DNA of 64,000 bases from Aestuariibius sp. HNIBRBA575 (GTDB lineage Bacteria; Pseudomonadota; Alphaproteobacteria; Rhodobacterales; Rhodobacteraceae). The notes below the pieces were generated by a model. The model saw only the letters and a program-made list of their open reading frames with translations. It did not search any database and was not told the DNA's origin. The stretch is taken from positions 523,501 through 587,500 of the forward strand of contig NZ_CP162414.1 in NCBI RefSeq assembly GCF_040932005.1. The letters are read 5' to 3'. Both the position numbers and the translations under genes were made by a program. Positions within the stretch are counted from its first letter, which is position 1, and each line of letters opens with the position of its first letter. Below, one piece after another: positions 34,132 through 43,494 of this stretch.

Positions 34132-34739
34132 GCGGCCTTTAATGCGCGGGCCCGACGGCGGGAATAGGTCGACCAGATCCGATAAAGTGTCAGCAATGCC
34201 AATGGGGTAAAGTGAACGATCGCCGCGGTTGGACTGCGCCAATCATGCAGGCTGGCCCAGTGCAGCAACGTCAGCACAGCCGCGCCATAGGTCCAACGTT
34301 GAAGAGATTTCCACGCGGGCCCCATTTTACGCACCGCCCAATCATGGGACGTTGCCGCCAGCGGGATAAAGATCGCAAAGGCAACCCATCCGGTCCAGAT
34401 TTCAAAATCGGTCGCCTCGGCCAGAATGCGCTGTAGGGGTTCCGACATCAGATAAAACAGGGTGTGCAACGCGGCATAGGCAAAGGCGGCAACACCAAAA
34501 TAACGGCGATTTTTTCTGAGCCATTGAGGGCCGCGCCAGCCTTTGAACAGCATCATCAACGGGGTGGCCATCATCGAAATGATCATGAAACGGGCGGCAA
34601 ATTCACCGGTCGGATGCAGCAATTGGTGATAAACGCGGTTGGTTTCCGCGCCCAATGCCTGGCTGACAATGGCAAAAGACGGCAGCGCGAGGATTGCCCA
34701 CAAAAGATAGGGTGAGGTGCGTTTGAAGAAATGCGACAT
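34128..34739 (-). CDS. msrQ: Heme-binding membrane subunit MsrQ (YedZ)
   Basis: The gene encodes 203 residues with about six membrane helices and heme-ligand histidines (HPTGEFAARF, ALHTLFYLM, LLHWASLHDW). MsrQ passes electrons from the respiratory chain to the periplasmic methionine-sulfoxide reductase MsrP. MsrP would usually sit next to it, but neither neighbour here is MsrP (alanine dehydrogenase and LysR), so it must be elsewhere or lost. ATG 34739 gives the family-typical MSHFFKRTSPY start. Confidence 0.9.
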   Translation of the reverse strand: MSHFFKRTSPYLLWAILALPSFAIVSQALGAETNRVYHQLLHPTGEFAARFMIISMMATPLMMLFKGWRGPQWLRKNRRYFGVAAFAYAALHTLFYLMSEPLQRILAEATDFEIWTGWVAFAIFIPLAATSHDWAVRKMGPAWKSLQRWTYGAAVLTLLHWASLHDWRSPTAAIVHFTPLALLTLYRIWSTYSRRRARALKAA

Positions 34740-34811
34740 TGGGGGCCTCTGAAATGAAGTGTCGGGACTGATACGGATCAGCCCCGACATTCCGTCGCAT
34801 TTTGCGCTGGT

Positions 34812-35927
34812 TTATTCCGCTGCGATGGCCGCCGGAATAAAGTCCATGCCCAGGGCTTCGCCAACGGCGGCATAGGTCAGTTGACCCGCATGCACATTCA
34901 GACCGTTCATCAGATGCGGATCGTCCTGACAGGCTTGTTTCCAGCCTTTGTCTGCCAGCGCCAGCATGAACGGCAACGTCGCATTGCCAAGCGCGATTGT
35001 GGACGTGCGCGCAACGGCGCCGGGCATGTTGGCAACGCAATAATGCATGATGCCATCCACGTCATAGATTGGATCCGCATGGGTTGTGGCGCGCGACGTT
35101 TCAAAACACCCGCCCTGGTCAATGGCCACGTCCACCAGCACGGCGCCCGGTTTCATGGTCGACAATTGCGCGCGGCTGATCAGTTTCGGCGCGGCGGCGC
35201 CGGGGATCAAAACCGCACCGATGACCATGTCGGCCTCTTTGATGAGGTCGGCGGTGGCGCCTGCGGTTGAATATTGGTTTTTGAAATCACGGCCAAACAC
35301 ATCATCAAGGTATTTGAGACGTGGCAAGGACCGATCCAGAATGGTCACATCTGCGCCCATTCCCGCGGCGATTTTAGCGGCATGTGTCCCGACAACACCG
35401 CCCCCGATTACGACCACTTTGGCGGGGCCAACACCGGGTACGCCACCCATCAGAACGCCGCGACCGCCATTGGCCTTTTGCAGGGTATATGCCCCAACCT
35501 GAGCCGCCAGACGGCCTGCAACTTCGGACATTGGGGCCAGCAAAGGCAGGCCACCACGATCATCGGTCACGGTTTCATAGGCGATGGCCGTGCAACCGGA
35601 TGCCAGCAGATCCTTGGTCTGTTCCGGATCTGGTGCCAGATGCAGATAGGTGAACAAAAGCTGATCTTTGCGCAGCATTTTACGCTCGATCGCTTGGGGT
35701 TCTTTGACCTTTACGATCATATCGGCGCTGGCGAAAATTTCAGCCGCCGTTTCGATGATCTGCGCGCCCGCCGCGACATAGTCATCATCCGTAAAGCCAG
35801 CGCCCAGTCCGGCGCCTTGCTGGATGCTGACCTTGTGGCCATGGGACACCGCTTCGCCAGCGGCATTGGGCGTCATACCGACGCGGAATTCCTGGGGTTT
35901 GATCTCTGTTGGGCAACCGATATGCAT
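34812..35927 (-). CDS. ald: Alanine dehydrogenase
   Basis: The gene encodes 371 residues, the normal length. Signatures are MHIGCPTEIKPQEFRVGMTP, the substrate-site stretch MIVKVKEPQAIERKMLRKDQ, and the Rossmann NAD site VVIGGGVVGTHAAKIAAGMG. It interconverts L-alanine and pyruvate plus ammonia. It is divergent from an Lrp-type gene, the usual arrangement for ald with its activator. Confidence 0.95.
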   Translation of the reverse strand: MHIGCPTEIKPQEFRVGMTPNAAGEAVSHGHKVSIQQGAGLGAGFTDDDYVAAGAQIIETAAEIFASADMIVKVKEPQAIERKMLRKDQLLFTYLHLAPDPEQTKDLLASGCTAIAYETVTDDRGGLPLLAPMSEVAGRLAAQVGAYTLQKANGGRGVLMGGVPGVGPAKVVVIGGGVVGTHAAKIAAGMGADVTILDRSLPRLKYLDDVFGRDFKNQYSTAGATADLIKEADMVIGAVLIPGAAAPKLISRAQLSTMKPGAVLVDVAIDQGGCFETSRATTHADPIYDVDGIMHYCVANMPGAVARTSTIALGNATLPFMLALADKGWKQACQDDPHLMNGLNVHAGQLTYAAVGEALGMDFIPAAIAAE

Positions 35928-36063
35928 TGGGTGTTTCCTCCTACGTTAGACAAACGGTCGCACCCATCGGGTAGAATGTCTTGGGTCATTTGCCCCGCGT
36001 TAGCGTGTGACATTCGTGGATTTCTGCGTTAAAGTCAGAAAACTTCGAAGGAATCTGCGCCAA

Positions 36064-36522
36064 ATGGAAATTGACAGCACTGACCGCCGAATCCTCGTGA
36101 CGTTGCAACGTACGGGGCGGATTTCAAATGCGGACCTGTCAGAGGCGGTGAATTTATCCGCATCGGCCTGCCATCGCCGTGTTCAACGTATGGAACAAGA
36201 GGGCATCATCAGCGGCTATGTGGCCCTGCTGAGCCCGCGAAAGCTAAAGTATCAGACAACTGTGTTTGTCGAAATCGCCCTCAGCGGGCAGGCGGACGAA
36301 TTGCTGGATGCCTTTGAAACGGCCGTCGCGCGGGTGCCCGAAGTATTGGAATGTCATTTGATGGCCGGCAAGGCGGACTACCTGCTAAAAGTGGTGGCAT
36401 CTGATGCAGAGGAATTTGCGCGCATTCACCGCAGATCCTTGGCGAAATTGCCCGGCGTGCAGACCATTCATTCGTCGTTCAGTTTGCGCACGGTTCGTCA
36501 GACAACGGCGCTGCCTGTGTAA
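36064..36522 (+). CDS. Lrp/AsnC-family transcriptional regulator (ald-linked)
   Basis: The gene encodes 152 residues. The N-terminal helix-turn-helix (DSTDRRILVTLQRTGRISNA; LSASACHRRVQRMEQEGII) and the C-terminal RAM ligand-sensing domain (about 70-145) are clear. The divergent position suggests it activates ald in response to alanine (AldR/Lrp-type, inference). In the shared gap, TTTCTG at 36021-36026 and CAGAAA at 36036-36041 form a short dyad that could be its operator. ATG 36064 was chosen over one 19 codons upstream. Confidence 0.9.
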   Translation: MEIDSTDRRILVTLQRTGRISNADLSEAVNLSASACHRRVQRMEQEGIISGYVALLSPRKLKYQTTVFVEIALSGQADELLDAFETAVARVPEVLECHLMAGKADYLLKVVASDAEEFARIHRRSLAKLPGVQTIHSSFSLRTVRQTTALPV

Positions 36523-36654
36523 ATTTGCGCCGCGGCGCGTTCGGAATAGGTCGAAACCTGGGGGAAAGGGACAAAAGGGCGCATCAGAGAGCCTTGCTCT
36601 GAGAGGGTGGCATCTCCATATATCTCAAATCTGCAATGTATTAGAGGCCCCTTG

Positions 36655-38388
36655 ATGAAATCACGTGCAACCCTGCCGCCATTGGTGACCCGTGTCTTTC
36701 CCATCGTGACCTTGGTGCGCGACTATAATCGCGTCAGTTTTGGCAATGATGTGATGGCGGCGCTGATTGTGACGATCATGTTGATCCCGCAATCATTAGC
36801 CTATGCCCTGCTGGCGGGATTGCCCCCCGAGGCAGGCCTATATGCGTCCATCGTGCCGATCATGTTATATGCGGTTTTTGGCACCAGCCGCGCCTTGGCG
36901 GTGGGGCCGGTGGCGGTGGTGTCGTTAATGACGGCCGCGGCATTGGCTGACATCACCGACCAAGGCAGCATGGGATATGCCGTGGCGGCCCTGACCTTGG
37001 CCGGGCTGTCGGGGGGTATTTTGCTGATGATGGGGGTGTTGCGATTAGGGTTTATCGCCAATTTCCTGTCCCATCCGGTGATTGCCGGGTTCATCACCGC
37101 ATCGGGGATCATCATTGCAGCCAGCCAATTGAAACACATTCTGGGCATTGACGCGCATGGACACACACTGTTGGAAATTGTCGTGTCGCTGTTGGCACAT
37201 CTGAGAGAAACGAACTTGTTCACAGCCGCAATCGGCATCTTGGGGACTGCGTTTTTGTTTTGGGTCCGCAAAGGGTTAAAACCATTGCTGACCCGACTAG
37301 GCATCGGTGGGGGTCTGACCGGGATCGCGGTGAAAACCGGGCCGGTGGTGGTGGTTGTGGTGTCAACCTTGGTGGTTTGGGGGTTTGGACTGGCGGGGCA
37401 GGGTGTCAAAATCGTCGGCGACGTTCCTCAAAGCTTGCCACCGCTGACATTCCCGTCGCTGTCCCCCAGCTTGATCGGTCAATTGCTGCTACCGGCGTTT
37501 CTGATTTCGATCATCGGCTTTGTTGAATCGATATCCGTGGCCCAAACATTGGCCGCTAAAAAACGCCAACGTATTGATCCGGATCAGGAATTGATCGGAT
37601 TGGGGGCCGCCAATATCGGCGCATCCTTGACCGGTGGTTTTCCAGTGACGGGCGGGTTTTCCCGGTCGGTGGTTAATTTTGACGCCGGGGCAGAAACCCC
37701 CGCCGCCGGGGCGTTTACGGCCCTCGGATTGGCGTTTGCGGCGTTGTTTTTAACACCATTGATCTATTTCCTGCCCAAGGCAACGCTGGCCGCGACCATC
37801 ATCGTCGCTGTCCTCAGTTTGGTGGATTTCAGCATCCTCAAACGCAGCTGGGGCTATTCAAAGGCTGATTTTGCCGCCGTGTTGATCACCATCCTGCTGA
37901 CGTTGGGGATGGGCGTGGAAATCGGCGTATCGGCAGGGGTCGGCCTGTCGATTTTGCTGCATCTCTATAAAACGTCGCGACCGCATATTGCCGAAGTGGG
38001 GTTGGTGCCGGGCACCGAACATTTTCGCAATATCCTGCGCCATAAAGTCCAGACCGATCCCAGCATCGTTTCGCTGCGCGTGGACGAAAGCTTATACTTC
38101 GCCAATGCCCGGTTTTTAGAGGATAAAATTCACAATCGTGTGGCCAATGACCCCGGTATTCGCCATGTGATCCTGCAATGTTCTGCGATCAACGACATTG
38201 ATCTAAGCGCGCTGGAATCCTTGGAAATGATCAACACACGCCTGCGCGAAATGGAGGTGCAATTGCATCTGTCCGAAGTCAAAGGCCCGGTGATGGATCG
38301 CCTGCAAAAGGAACATTTTTTGGGTGATTTGACCGGGCAGGTATTTCTGTCGCAATTTGACGCGATGCATACCCTGTCCAGCCGCTGA
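36655..38388 (+). CDS. SulP-family inorganic anion transporter with STAS domain
   Basis: The gene encodes 577 residues. The SulP signature LIPQSLAYALLAGLPPEAGLY lies near residue 40, about 10-12 membrane helices follow, and a cytoplasmic STAS domain occupies about 455-560 (VDESLYFANARFLEDKI, CSAINDIDLSALESLEMI). Members move sulfate, bicarbonate or dicarboxylates; the substrate cannot be chosen here. ATG 36655 starts before the first amphipathic stretch. There is no carbonic anhydrase or sulfate-assimilation gene beside it. Confidence 0.9.
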   Translation: MKSRATLPPLVTRVFPIVTLVRDYNRVSFGNDVMAALIVTIMLIPQSLAYALLAGLPPEAGLYASIVPIMLYAVFGTSRALAVGPVAVVSLMTAAALADITDQGSMGYAVAALTLAGLSGGILLMMGVLRLGFIANFLSHPVIAGFITASGIIIAASQLKHILGIDAHGHTLLEIVVSLLAHLRETNLFTAAIGILGTAFLFWVRKGLKPLLTRLGIGGGLTGIAVKTGPVVVVVVSTLVVWGFGLAGQGVKIVGDVPQSLPPLTFPSLSPSLIGQLLLPAFLISIIGFVESISVAQTLAAKKRQRIDPDQELIGLGAANIGASLTGGFPVTGGFSRSVVNFDAGAETPAAGAFTALGLAFAALFLTPLIYFLPKATLAATIIVAVLSLVDFSILKRSWGYSKADFAAVLITILLTLGMGVEIGVSAGVGLSILLHLYKTSRPHIAEVGLVPGTEHFRNILRHKVQTDPSIVSLRVDESLYFANARFLEDKIHNRVANDPGIRHVILQCSAINDIDLSALESLEMINTRLREMEVQLHLSEVKGPVMDRLQKEHFLGDLTGQVFLSQFDAMHTLSSR

Positions 38389-38403
38389 CATCCGCACAAA
38401 AAC

Positions 38404-38432
38404 AAACCCCCGCGGCTGGGCCTCGGGGGTTT
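38404..38432. terminator. Bidirectional terminator between SulP gene and rpsU
   Basis: AAACCCCCG pairs with CGGGGGTTT around an 11-nt loop. It is flanked by A's and T's between convergent genes. Confidence 0.85.
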
Positions 38433-38461
38433 AGAATTCTTACATAGCGTTCAAGGGCTGC

Positions 38462-38668
38462 TTAGAGCATACCTTCGCGCTGTGCCTTTTTACGAGCGAG
38501 CTTGCGCTGACGGCGGATGGCCTCGGCCTTCTCGCGTGCTTTTTTCTCGGACGGCTTCTCGAAATGTTGCTTCAGCTTCATTTCACGGAAAACGCCTTCG
38601 CGCTGTAGCTTTTTCTTCAGGGCACGGAGCGCCTGATCGACGTTGTTATCGCGAACACTTACCTGCAT
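38462..38668 (-). CDS. rpsU: 30S ribosomal protein S21
   Basis: The gene encodes 68 residues. [20 protein letters not shown] and the highly basic tail ([17 protein letters not shown]) are the S21 pattern. A Shine-Dalgarno AGGTGG lies before the ATG. It is divergent from the COQ9 gene, a layout often seen in this family. It is a small-subunit protein involved in initiation. Confidence 0.97.
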   Translation of the reverse strand: MQVSVRDNNVDQALRALKKKLQREGVFREMKLKQHFEKPSEKKAREKAEAIRRQRKLARKKAQREGML

Positions 38669-38776
38669 GTGGTTGTCACCACCTTTCTAGGTTGAAATTG
38701 CAAGGATTTGCAGGAACCGCGCGTATAGCAAAGGGGTCGGAACTTGTCTAGAGTAGAGACAGACCAAGGAGCCCCC

Positions 38777-39493
38777 ATGTCGTATTCATCCGCTGAAACA
38801 GCCCATGACCCCATCAAAACCGCATTATTAGAGGCAATCCTGCCGCATGTGGCCTTTGATGGATGGGGGGATGTGGCGTTTGACGCGGCGGTGGGCGATT
38901 CGGACATTGACCCCGATGCGGCGCGCCAAACCTGCCCGCGCGGGGCGGTGGATCTAGCCATGGAATTCCACAAACAGGGCGACATCGACATGCGCGCCGC
39001 CATGGCGGATCACGACCTGACCGACATGCGCATTCGCGACAAAATCAGCCTCGCGATCCGGCTGCGATTGCAGGTTTGCGCCGACAAAGAGGCCGTGCGG
39101 CGTGGCACAATCCTGTTTGCCATGCCCCATCTGGCCGCCGAAGGGGCGCGTCTGATCTGGGGCACATCCGATGCGATCTGGACCCTGCTGGGCGACACGT
39201 CAGAGGACGTGAATTACTATTCCAAACGCGCGACATTATCGGCGGTGTATTCGTCGGTTGTACTGTATTGGTTGGGCGATGACAGTCTGGACGGGCAGGC
39301 CACGGATGCCTTTATTGACCGGCGTATCGACAACGTCATGCAATTCGAAAAGCTAAAGGGTCACATGCGTGGCAATCCTTTGGTGAAACCGTTTTTGGGG
39401 CCATTGGATGCCTTATTTGGCCAAGTCAAAGCCCCCAATGCCCGCACTGGCGTACGCGACGATGTGCCCGGCCGTTGGACAGATAACAAATAG
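38777..39493 (+). CDS. COQ9 family protein
   Basis: The gene encodes 238 residues. TALLEAILPHVAFDGWGDVA near the N-terminus and the C-terminal EDVNYYSKRATLSAVYSSVV block, followed by an amphipathic terminal helix, are COQ9 features. COQ9 is a lipid-binding partner in ubiquinone biosynthesis, helping COQ7-type hydroxylation. ATG 38777 has AAGGAG upstream. It is followed 9 nt later by a quinone oxidoreductase-type gene, probably one operon. Confidence 0.9.
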   Translation: MSYSSAETAHDPIKTALLEAILPHVAFDGWGDVAFDAAVGDSDIDPDAARQTCPRGAVDLAMEFHKQGDIDMRAAMADHDLTDMRIRDKISLAIRLRLQVCADKEAVRRGTILFAMPHLAAEGARLIWGTSDAIWTLLGDTSEDVNYYSKRATLSAVYSSVVLYWLGDDSLDGQATDAFIDRRIDNVMQFEKLKGHMRGNPLVKPFLGPLDALFGQVKAPNARTGVRDDVPGRWTDNK

Positions 39494-39502
39494 GATCCCG
39501 AG

Positions 39503-40486
39503 ATGAGCGAACAAATGCGTGTGGTGGAAATTTCCACCCCCGGCGGCCCGGATGTGTTGAAACCAGCCTTGCGGGATATCCCCGAACCGGGCCATGGCGA
39601 AGTGCGCATTCAGGTGGCTTATGCGGGGGTCAACCGGCCGGATGCGTTGCAACGGGCGGGACTGTATAATCCGCCCAAAGGGGCCAGTGATCTGCCGGGG
39701 CTAGAAGCATCCGGAACCATTGCTGCAATCGGGGATGGGGTCACGGATTGGGCCGTGGGGGACCCGGTCTGCGCATTGCTGCCCGGTGGCGGCTATGCTG
39801 AGCAGGTGGTCACGCCCGCCGCCCATTGTTTGCCTGTTCCGGATGGGATGGATTTGAAACAGGCCGCGTGTTTGCCGGAAACATTTTTCACCGTCTGGTC
39901 CAACGTGTTTCAACGCGGCGGATTGAAGGCCGGTGAACGGTTTTTGGTCCATGGCGGATCATCAGGGATTGGCACAACGGCGATCCAACTGGCCAATGTG
40001 CTGGGCGCGCGGGTGTTCACCACGGCCGGGTCTGACGAAAAATGCGCCGCCTGTCTGGCGCTGGGCGCAGAACAGGCGATCAATTATCGTGACGCGGATT
40101 TTGTCGATGTTCTGCGCGAACAGGGCGGGGCGGATGTGATTTTGGACATGGTTGGCGGGTCTTATATTGCCCGCAATATCAAGGCGCTGGCCGATGATGG
40201 CCGCTTGGTGCAGATCGCGTTTTTGCAAGGCCCCAAAGCCGAAATAAACTTTGCTCATCTGATGATGCGCCGGTTGACCATGACCGGATCGACCCTGCGC
40301 CCCCAGAGCGATCTGGCCAAGGCCCGGATCGCGGCTGACCTATATGAAAAAGTCTGGCCATTGCTGGCCACGGGGCGGATTGCGCCGGTGATGGATCAGG
40401 AATTCACGCTGGACCACGCAGCCGACGCACATACCCGCATGGAAAGCAGCCAACATATCGGCAAAATCGTCCTCAAAGTGGGGTAA
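39503..40486 (+). CDS. NAD(P)H-quinone oxidoreductase, zinc-type MDR (PIG3-like)
   Basis: The gene encodes 327 residues. It has a GroES-like N-terminal domain and a Rossmann domain with the LVHGGSSGIGTTAIQLANVLGA nucleotide site near residue 150. There are no obvious zinc-ligand cysteines, as in the quinone oxidoreductase/PIG3 branch. It reduces quinones or similar enones with NADPH. It follows COQ9 closely. Confidence 0.9.
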   Translation: MSEQMRVVEISTPGGPDVLKPALRDIPEPGHGEVRIQVAYAGVNRPDALQRAGLYNPPKGASDLPGLEASGTIAAIGDGVTDWAVGDPVCALLPGGGYAEQVVTPAAHCLPVPDGMDLKQAACLPETFFTVWSNVFQRGGLKAGERFLVHGGSSGIGTTAIQLANVLGARVFTTAGSDEKCAACLALGAEQAINYRDADFVDVLREQGGADVILDMVGGSYIARNIKALADDGRLVQIAFLQGPKAEINFAHLMMRRLTMTGSTLRPQSDLAKARIAADLYEKVWPLLATGRIAPVMDQEFTLDHAADAHTRMESSQHIGKIVLKVG

Positions 40487-40572
40487 TCTGGCGATCCTGC
40501 CATTGGGCGGGGCATCCTTGCGGCGGTGGCGAAATCGTTTTAGGTTTCCGCTAACATTTGGGAGGATGTCAC

Positions 40573-41388
40573 ATGTCAGCATTGGAAAAAATGCCTCAGA
40601 TGGGCTTTGGGACGTGGAACCGCCCCGACCAAGAGGCCTATCAAAGCACATTGACCGCATTGGAAACCGGCTATCGTCACATTGACGGGGCCGAAGGTTA
40701 TGAGAACGAAGAATTCGTGGGCCGTGCGATTGCGGATTCTGGCATTGCGCGCGCTGATCTGTGGGTGACCACCAAAGTCGCCCCAGAAAGCTTTGGCCCC
40801 GGTCAAGTGCGCCCGCATGTCGAGGCGTCGTTAGAAAAACTGGGCGTTGGTCCGGTGGATTTGCTGCTGTTGCATTACCCATCCATTGGCGACGAATATG
40901 ACATTCAGGATTACATGGCCCAATTGGCGGACGTGTATGATGCCGGGCTAACACGGCATATTGGCGTGTCGAATTTCACCATTCACTACATTGATAAGGC
41001 GTTGGAATTGCTGGGGGATCGTGTGATTTTAACCAATCAGGTTGAAATGCACCCCTTTATGCAGAACCACCCGATTGTGGATCATTGCGCCCATAAAAAC
41101 ATCCCCATTACCGCCTTTTCGCCTTTGGCGCGTGGTGCCATTCTGGACGACGCCCCCTTTGTGGCGATGGCGTCTGATTTGGGTATTACGCCTGCGCAAT
41201 TGGCGCTAGCGTTTTTGATGGCCGAGGGGCATGTGGTGATCCCGTCCTCGTCTAATCCGGGCCGGATCGCGGAAAATTTTGCCGCACAGGATGTGTCATT
41301 GACCACGGATCAGATCGAAACCTTGCGGTCCATGGATCGCGGTCTGCGATTGGTCAACGGGCCGTGGTGCCCGAAATGGGATGTGTGA
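40573..41388 (+). CDS. Aldo/keto reductase
   Basis: The gene encodes 271 residues with a TIM-barrel AKR fold. The catalytic tetrad is visible: Asp in GYRHIDGAEGY, Tyr in GYENE, Lys in WVTTKVAPE and His in LLLLHYP. The NADPH site IPSSSNPGRIAENF is near the C-terminus. It resembles 2,5-diketo-gluconate reductase types. A strong GGGAGG precedes the ATG. Its stop shares one base with the next gene's ATG (TGATG). Confidence 0.9.
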   Translation: MSALEKMPQMGFGTWNRPDQEAYQSTLTALETGYRHIDGAEGYENEEFVGRAIADSGIARADLWVTTKVAPESFGPGQVRPHVEASLEKLGVGPVDLLLLHYPSIGDEYDIQDYMAQLADVYDAGLTRHIGVSNFTIHYIDKALELLGDRVILTNQVEMHPFMQNHPIVDHCAHKNIPITAFSPLARGAILDDAPFVAMASDLGITPAQLALAFLMAEGHVVIPSSSNPGRIAENFAAQDVSLTTDQIETLRSMDRGLRLVNGPWCPKWDV

Positions 41389-41828
41389 TGCCCCATCGCG
41401 ACATCCCGTTTAGCCTGACAGGCATCGATCACGTTGTGTTTCTGGTCGACGACCTGCGGCGCGCTGTGGATTGGTATCGCGACGTTTTGGGCTGCCCGAT
41501 TGGGTATTCTTATCCCGATCTCGGGATGGAGCAAGTCTGGGCCGGGGCGTCGTTGATCGTGCTGTGGGACACAACCCATCCCGGCGGCGCCAGCGCGGTG
41601 CCACCCGTGCCCGGTGGGCGCAATGTGGATCATGTTTGCATCGCCACATCGGCATTTGACCACGACGCGTTGCGCGCCCATTTGGCCCATCACAACGTCC
41701 CAATCGAACGCGAAGCCATGCATGGCGGCGCGCGCGGCATGGGCCATTCGTTTTACATCCGCGACCCGTTTGGCAACCTGTTGGAAATCAAAGGTCCGGG
41801 GGAATACCCTGACGGACGTGCGCGTTAG
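41388..41828 (+). CDS. VOC-family (glyoxalase-like) protein
   Basis: The gene encodes 146 residues. Two beta-alpha-beta-beta-beta units are visible, with GIDHVVFLVDDLRRAVDWYRDVLG and RNVDHVCIATSAFDHDALRA. The metal-site His and Glu fit the vicinal oxygen chelate fold (ending in YIRDPFGNLLEIKG). The substrate is unknown. It is translationally coupled to the aldo/keto reductase. It overlaps RNase T2 tail to tail by 4 nt (TTAG). Confidence 0.87.
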   Translation: MPHRDIPFSLTGIDHVVFLVDDLRRAVDWYRDVLGCPIGYSYPDLGMEQVWAGASLIVLWDTTHPGGASAVPPVPGGRNVDHVCIATSAFDHDALRAHLAHHNVPIEREAMHGGARGMGHSFYIRDPFGNLLEIKGPGEYPDGRAR

Positions 41829-42454
41829 CGCATGGGTTCAAACAACGCATCATCCAGCGTGCAATCCCGGATCACATCCGCGCCGCATTGGCGAAATTCC
41901 AGATCGCGGGTCAGGCAGATCCGCGCCTCTTGGATGTAGCCAGACCGGCAGGTGATGGTGATTTCATCTGCGTCCAGCCCTTCGTTTTCGGTGGTAAACG
42001 CCTGTTCCACAACGGATGCAGGCAGTGTGACCGCGCTGGACAGGCGGCGGAATACGCTGGGCCGGGTGACGCGATCATAGGCTTCGCCCGCGAGCGCATA
42101 ATAATCGTCAGACGACAATCCTGTGCATTGTCCGTGTTTGTTCCACTGATGCCACGCAGACCCTGATGACCCATATAAATCGGCCTGTTCGCCCGTGTCT
42201 GCGCGGGACGGATTGCGGTGGTTTGTGTTGCAATAGGATGGCCAGCCACGTTCATATTGCGGCCATAACCCGTGCAAAACCCAGCCAAATTCGGCGTCCG
42301 GTTCACATTGCGGCGAATTGCGATCATCCCCTTCCAGGGTGCACCAATTTGCGGACCAAGACAGGGCCAAAACGTAATAATCAAATTCACCCGCCGTCCC
42401 ATCGGCAGCAACAGGCGAAGCAGAGATCAGCAAAGCTGCAAGAAGGTGACGCAT
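41825..42454 (-). CDS. Ribonuclease T2 family protein, secreted
   Basis: The gene encodes 209 residues. The signal peptide ends near SPVAADG. The two catalytic segments are present: FGWVLHGLWPQYERGWPSYC (CAS I) and HQWNKHGQCTGL (CAS II), with both catalytic His and several cysteines for disulfides. It cleaves RNA in the periplasm or medium, leaving 3'-phosphates. ATG 42454 gives a clean signal peptide. It is convergent with the VOC gene. Confidence 0.92.
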   Translation of the reverse strand: MRHLLAALLISASPVAADGTAGEFDYYVLALSWSANWCTLEGDDRNSPQCEPDAEFGWVLHGLWPQYERGWPSYCNTNHRNPSRADTGEQADLYGSSGSAWHQWNKHGQCTGLSSDDYYALAGEAYDRVTRPSVFRRLSSAVTLPASVVEQAFTTENEGLDADEITITCRSGYIQEARICLTRDLEFRQCGADVIRDCTLDDALFEPMR

Positions 42455-42579
42455 TTTGACCTTTCCTAAATGGGTTGCGGGCACTATATACAGGATAAGT
42501 TCCCCGACAATACGAACTGGTCCCTATGGGCCGCCCCTTTCAGGGCACGGGGAAAATGTATCTAATTCAGGAGGCTTAC

Positions 42580-43326
42580 ATGGCTGACAAACCAATCATG
42601 GCCAAGGCAACTGCCGTTTGGCTGGTGGACAATACCACAATCAGCTTTCGCCAGATCGCCGAATTTGTAGGCATGCACGAGCTAGAAGTTCAGGGCATCG
42701 CTGATGGCGACGTGGCACAAGGCGTCAAAGGGTTTGACCCGATCACCAACAACCAGCTGGTCCAAGAAGAAATCGACAAGGCGCAGGAAAACAAACTGTA
42801 CCGGATGAAGCTGAAGTTTAACGCCGCAGCTGTTGGCGAAGAAAAACGCCGTGGCCCGCGTTACACACCGCTGTCCAAACGTCAGGATCGCCCGAATTCG
42901 ATCCTATGGCTGGTGAAGTTTCATCCCGAATTGTCCGATGGCCAGATTGCGAAACTGGTGGGCACCACCAAGCCGACAATTCAGTCGATCCGTGAACGCA
43001 CCCATTGGAACATTTCCAACATGGAGCCGATCGACCCAGTTGCGCTGGGCCTGTGTAAACAGACCGAATTGGATCTGGCTGTTCAAAAAGCTGCTGCCAA
43101 AAAGGCTGAAGGCAGCGTGATGTCGGATGATGAGCGCCGTAAACTGGTGTCGACTGAGCAGAGCCTTGGCATGGACGCTGAGCCAAAAATGCCATCTGCG
43201 ATTTCCGGTCTGGAAACGTTCACGCTGAACACAGATGTCGATCCAAGTGACAAAGAAGAGGCAATCCCTGATGCGGACAGCTTCTTTAACTTGCCCGATA
43301 GCAAAGATGACGAAGACGAAGAGTAA
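42580..43326 (+). CDS. trcR: DUF1013 cell-cycle regulator TrcR
   Basis: The gene encodes 248 residues. MADKPIMAKATAVWLVDNTT, then FRQIAEFVGMHELEVQGIAD and the central RRGPRYTPLSKRQDRPNSIL mark the alphaproteobacterial DUF1013/TrcR family. The ELSDGQIAKLVGTTKPTIQS stretch is helix-turn-helix-like. TrcR is reported to act with RNA polymerase in cell-cycle transcription. The C-terminus is acidic. TCAGGAGG lies 6 nt before ATG 42580. It is divergent from RNase T2. Confidence 0.88.
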   Translation: MADKPIMAKATAVWLVDNTTISFRQIAEFVGMHELEVQGIADGDVAQGVKGFDPITNNQLVQEEIDKAQENKLYRMKLKFNAAAVGEEKRRGPRYTPLSKRQDRPNSILWLVKFHPELSDGQIAKLVGTTKPTIQSIRERTHWNISNMEPIDPVALGLCKQTELDLAVQKAAAKKAEGSVMSDDERRKLVSTEQSLGMDAEPKMPSAISGLETFTLNTDVDPSDKEEAIPDADSFFNLPDSKDDEDEE

Positions 43327-43345
43327 TCTTTGATTCACGTATCTT

Positions 43346-43376
43346 AAAAGGCCCTGCCAATTGGTGGGGCCTTTTT
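43346..43376 (+). terminator. Rho-independent terminator after trcR
   Basis: AAAAGGCCC pairs with GGGCCTTTT around a 12-nt partly self-complementary loop, followed by TTTTT. Confidence 0.9.
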
Positions 43377-43494
43377 GACTCAGGCGTTAACTAAAATTAA
43401 CAAGAGGTTAACTACGGCCACATTTCTGCCCCAGTTTTTGCTATTCTTTAACCCGAGGCAAATAGACACCCATAAGGGTGCAAGGAGTAGTCTG

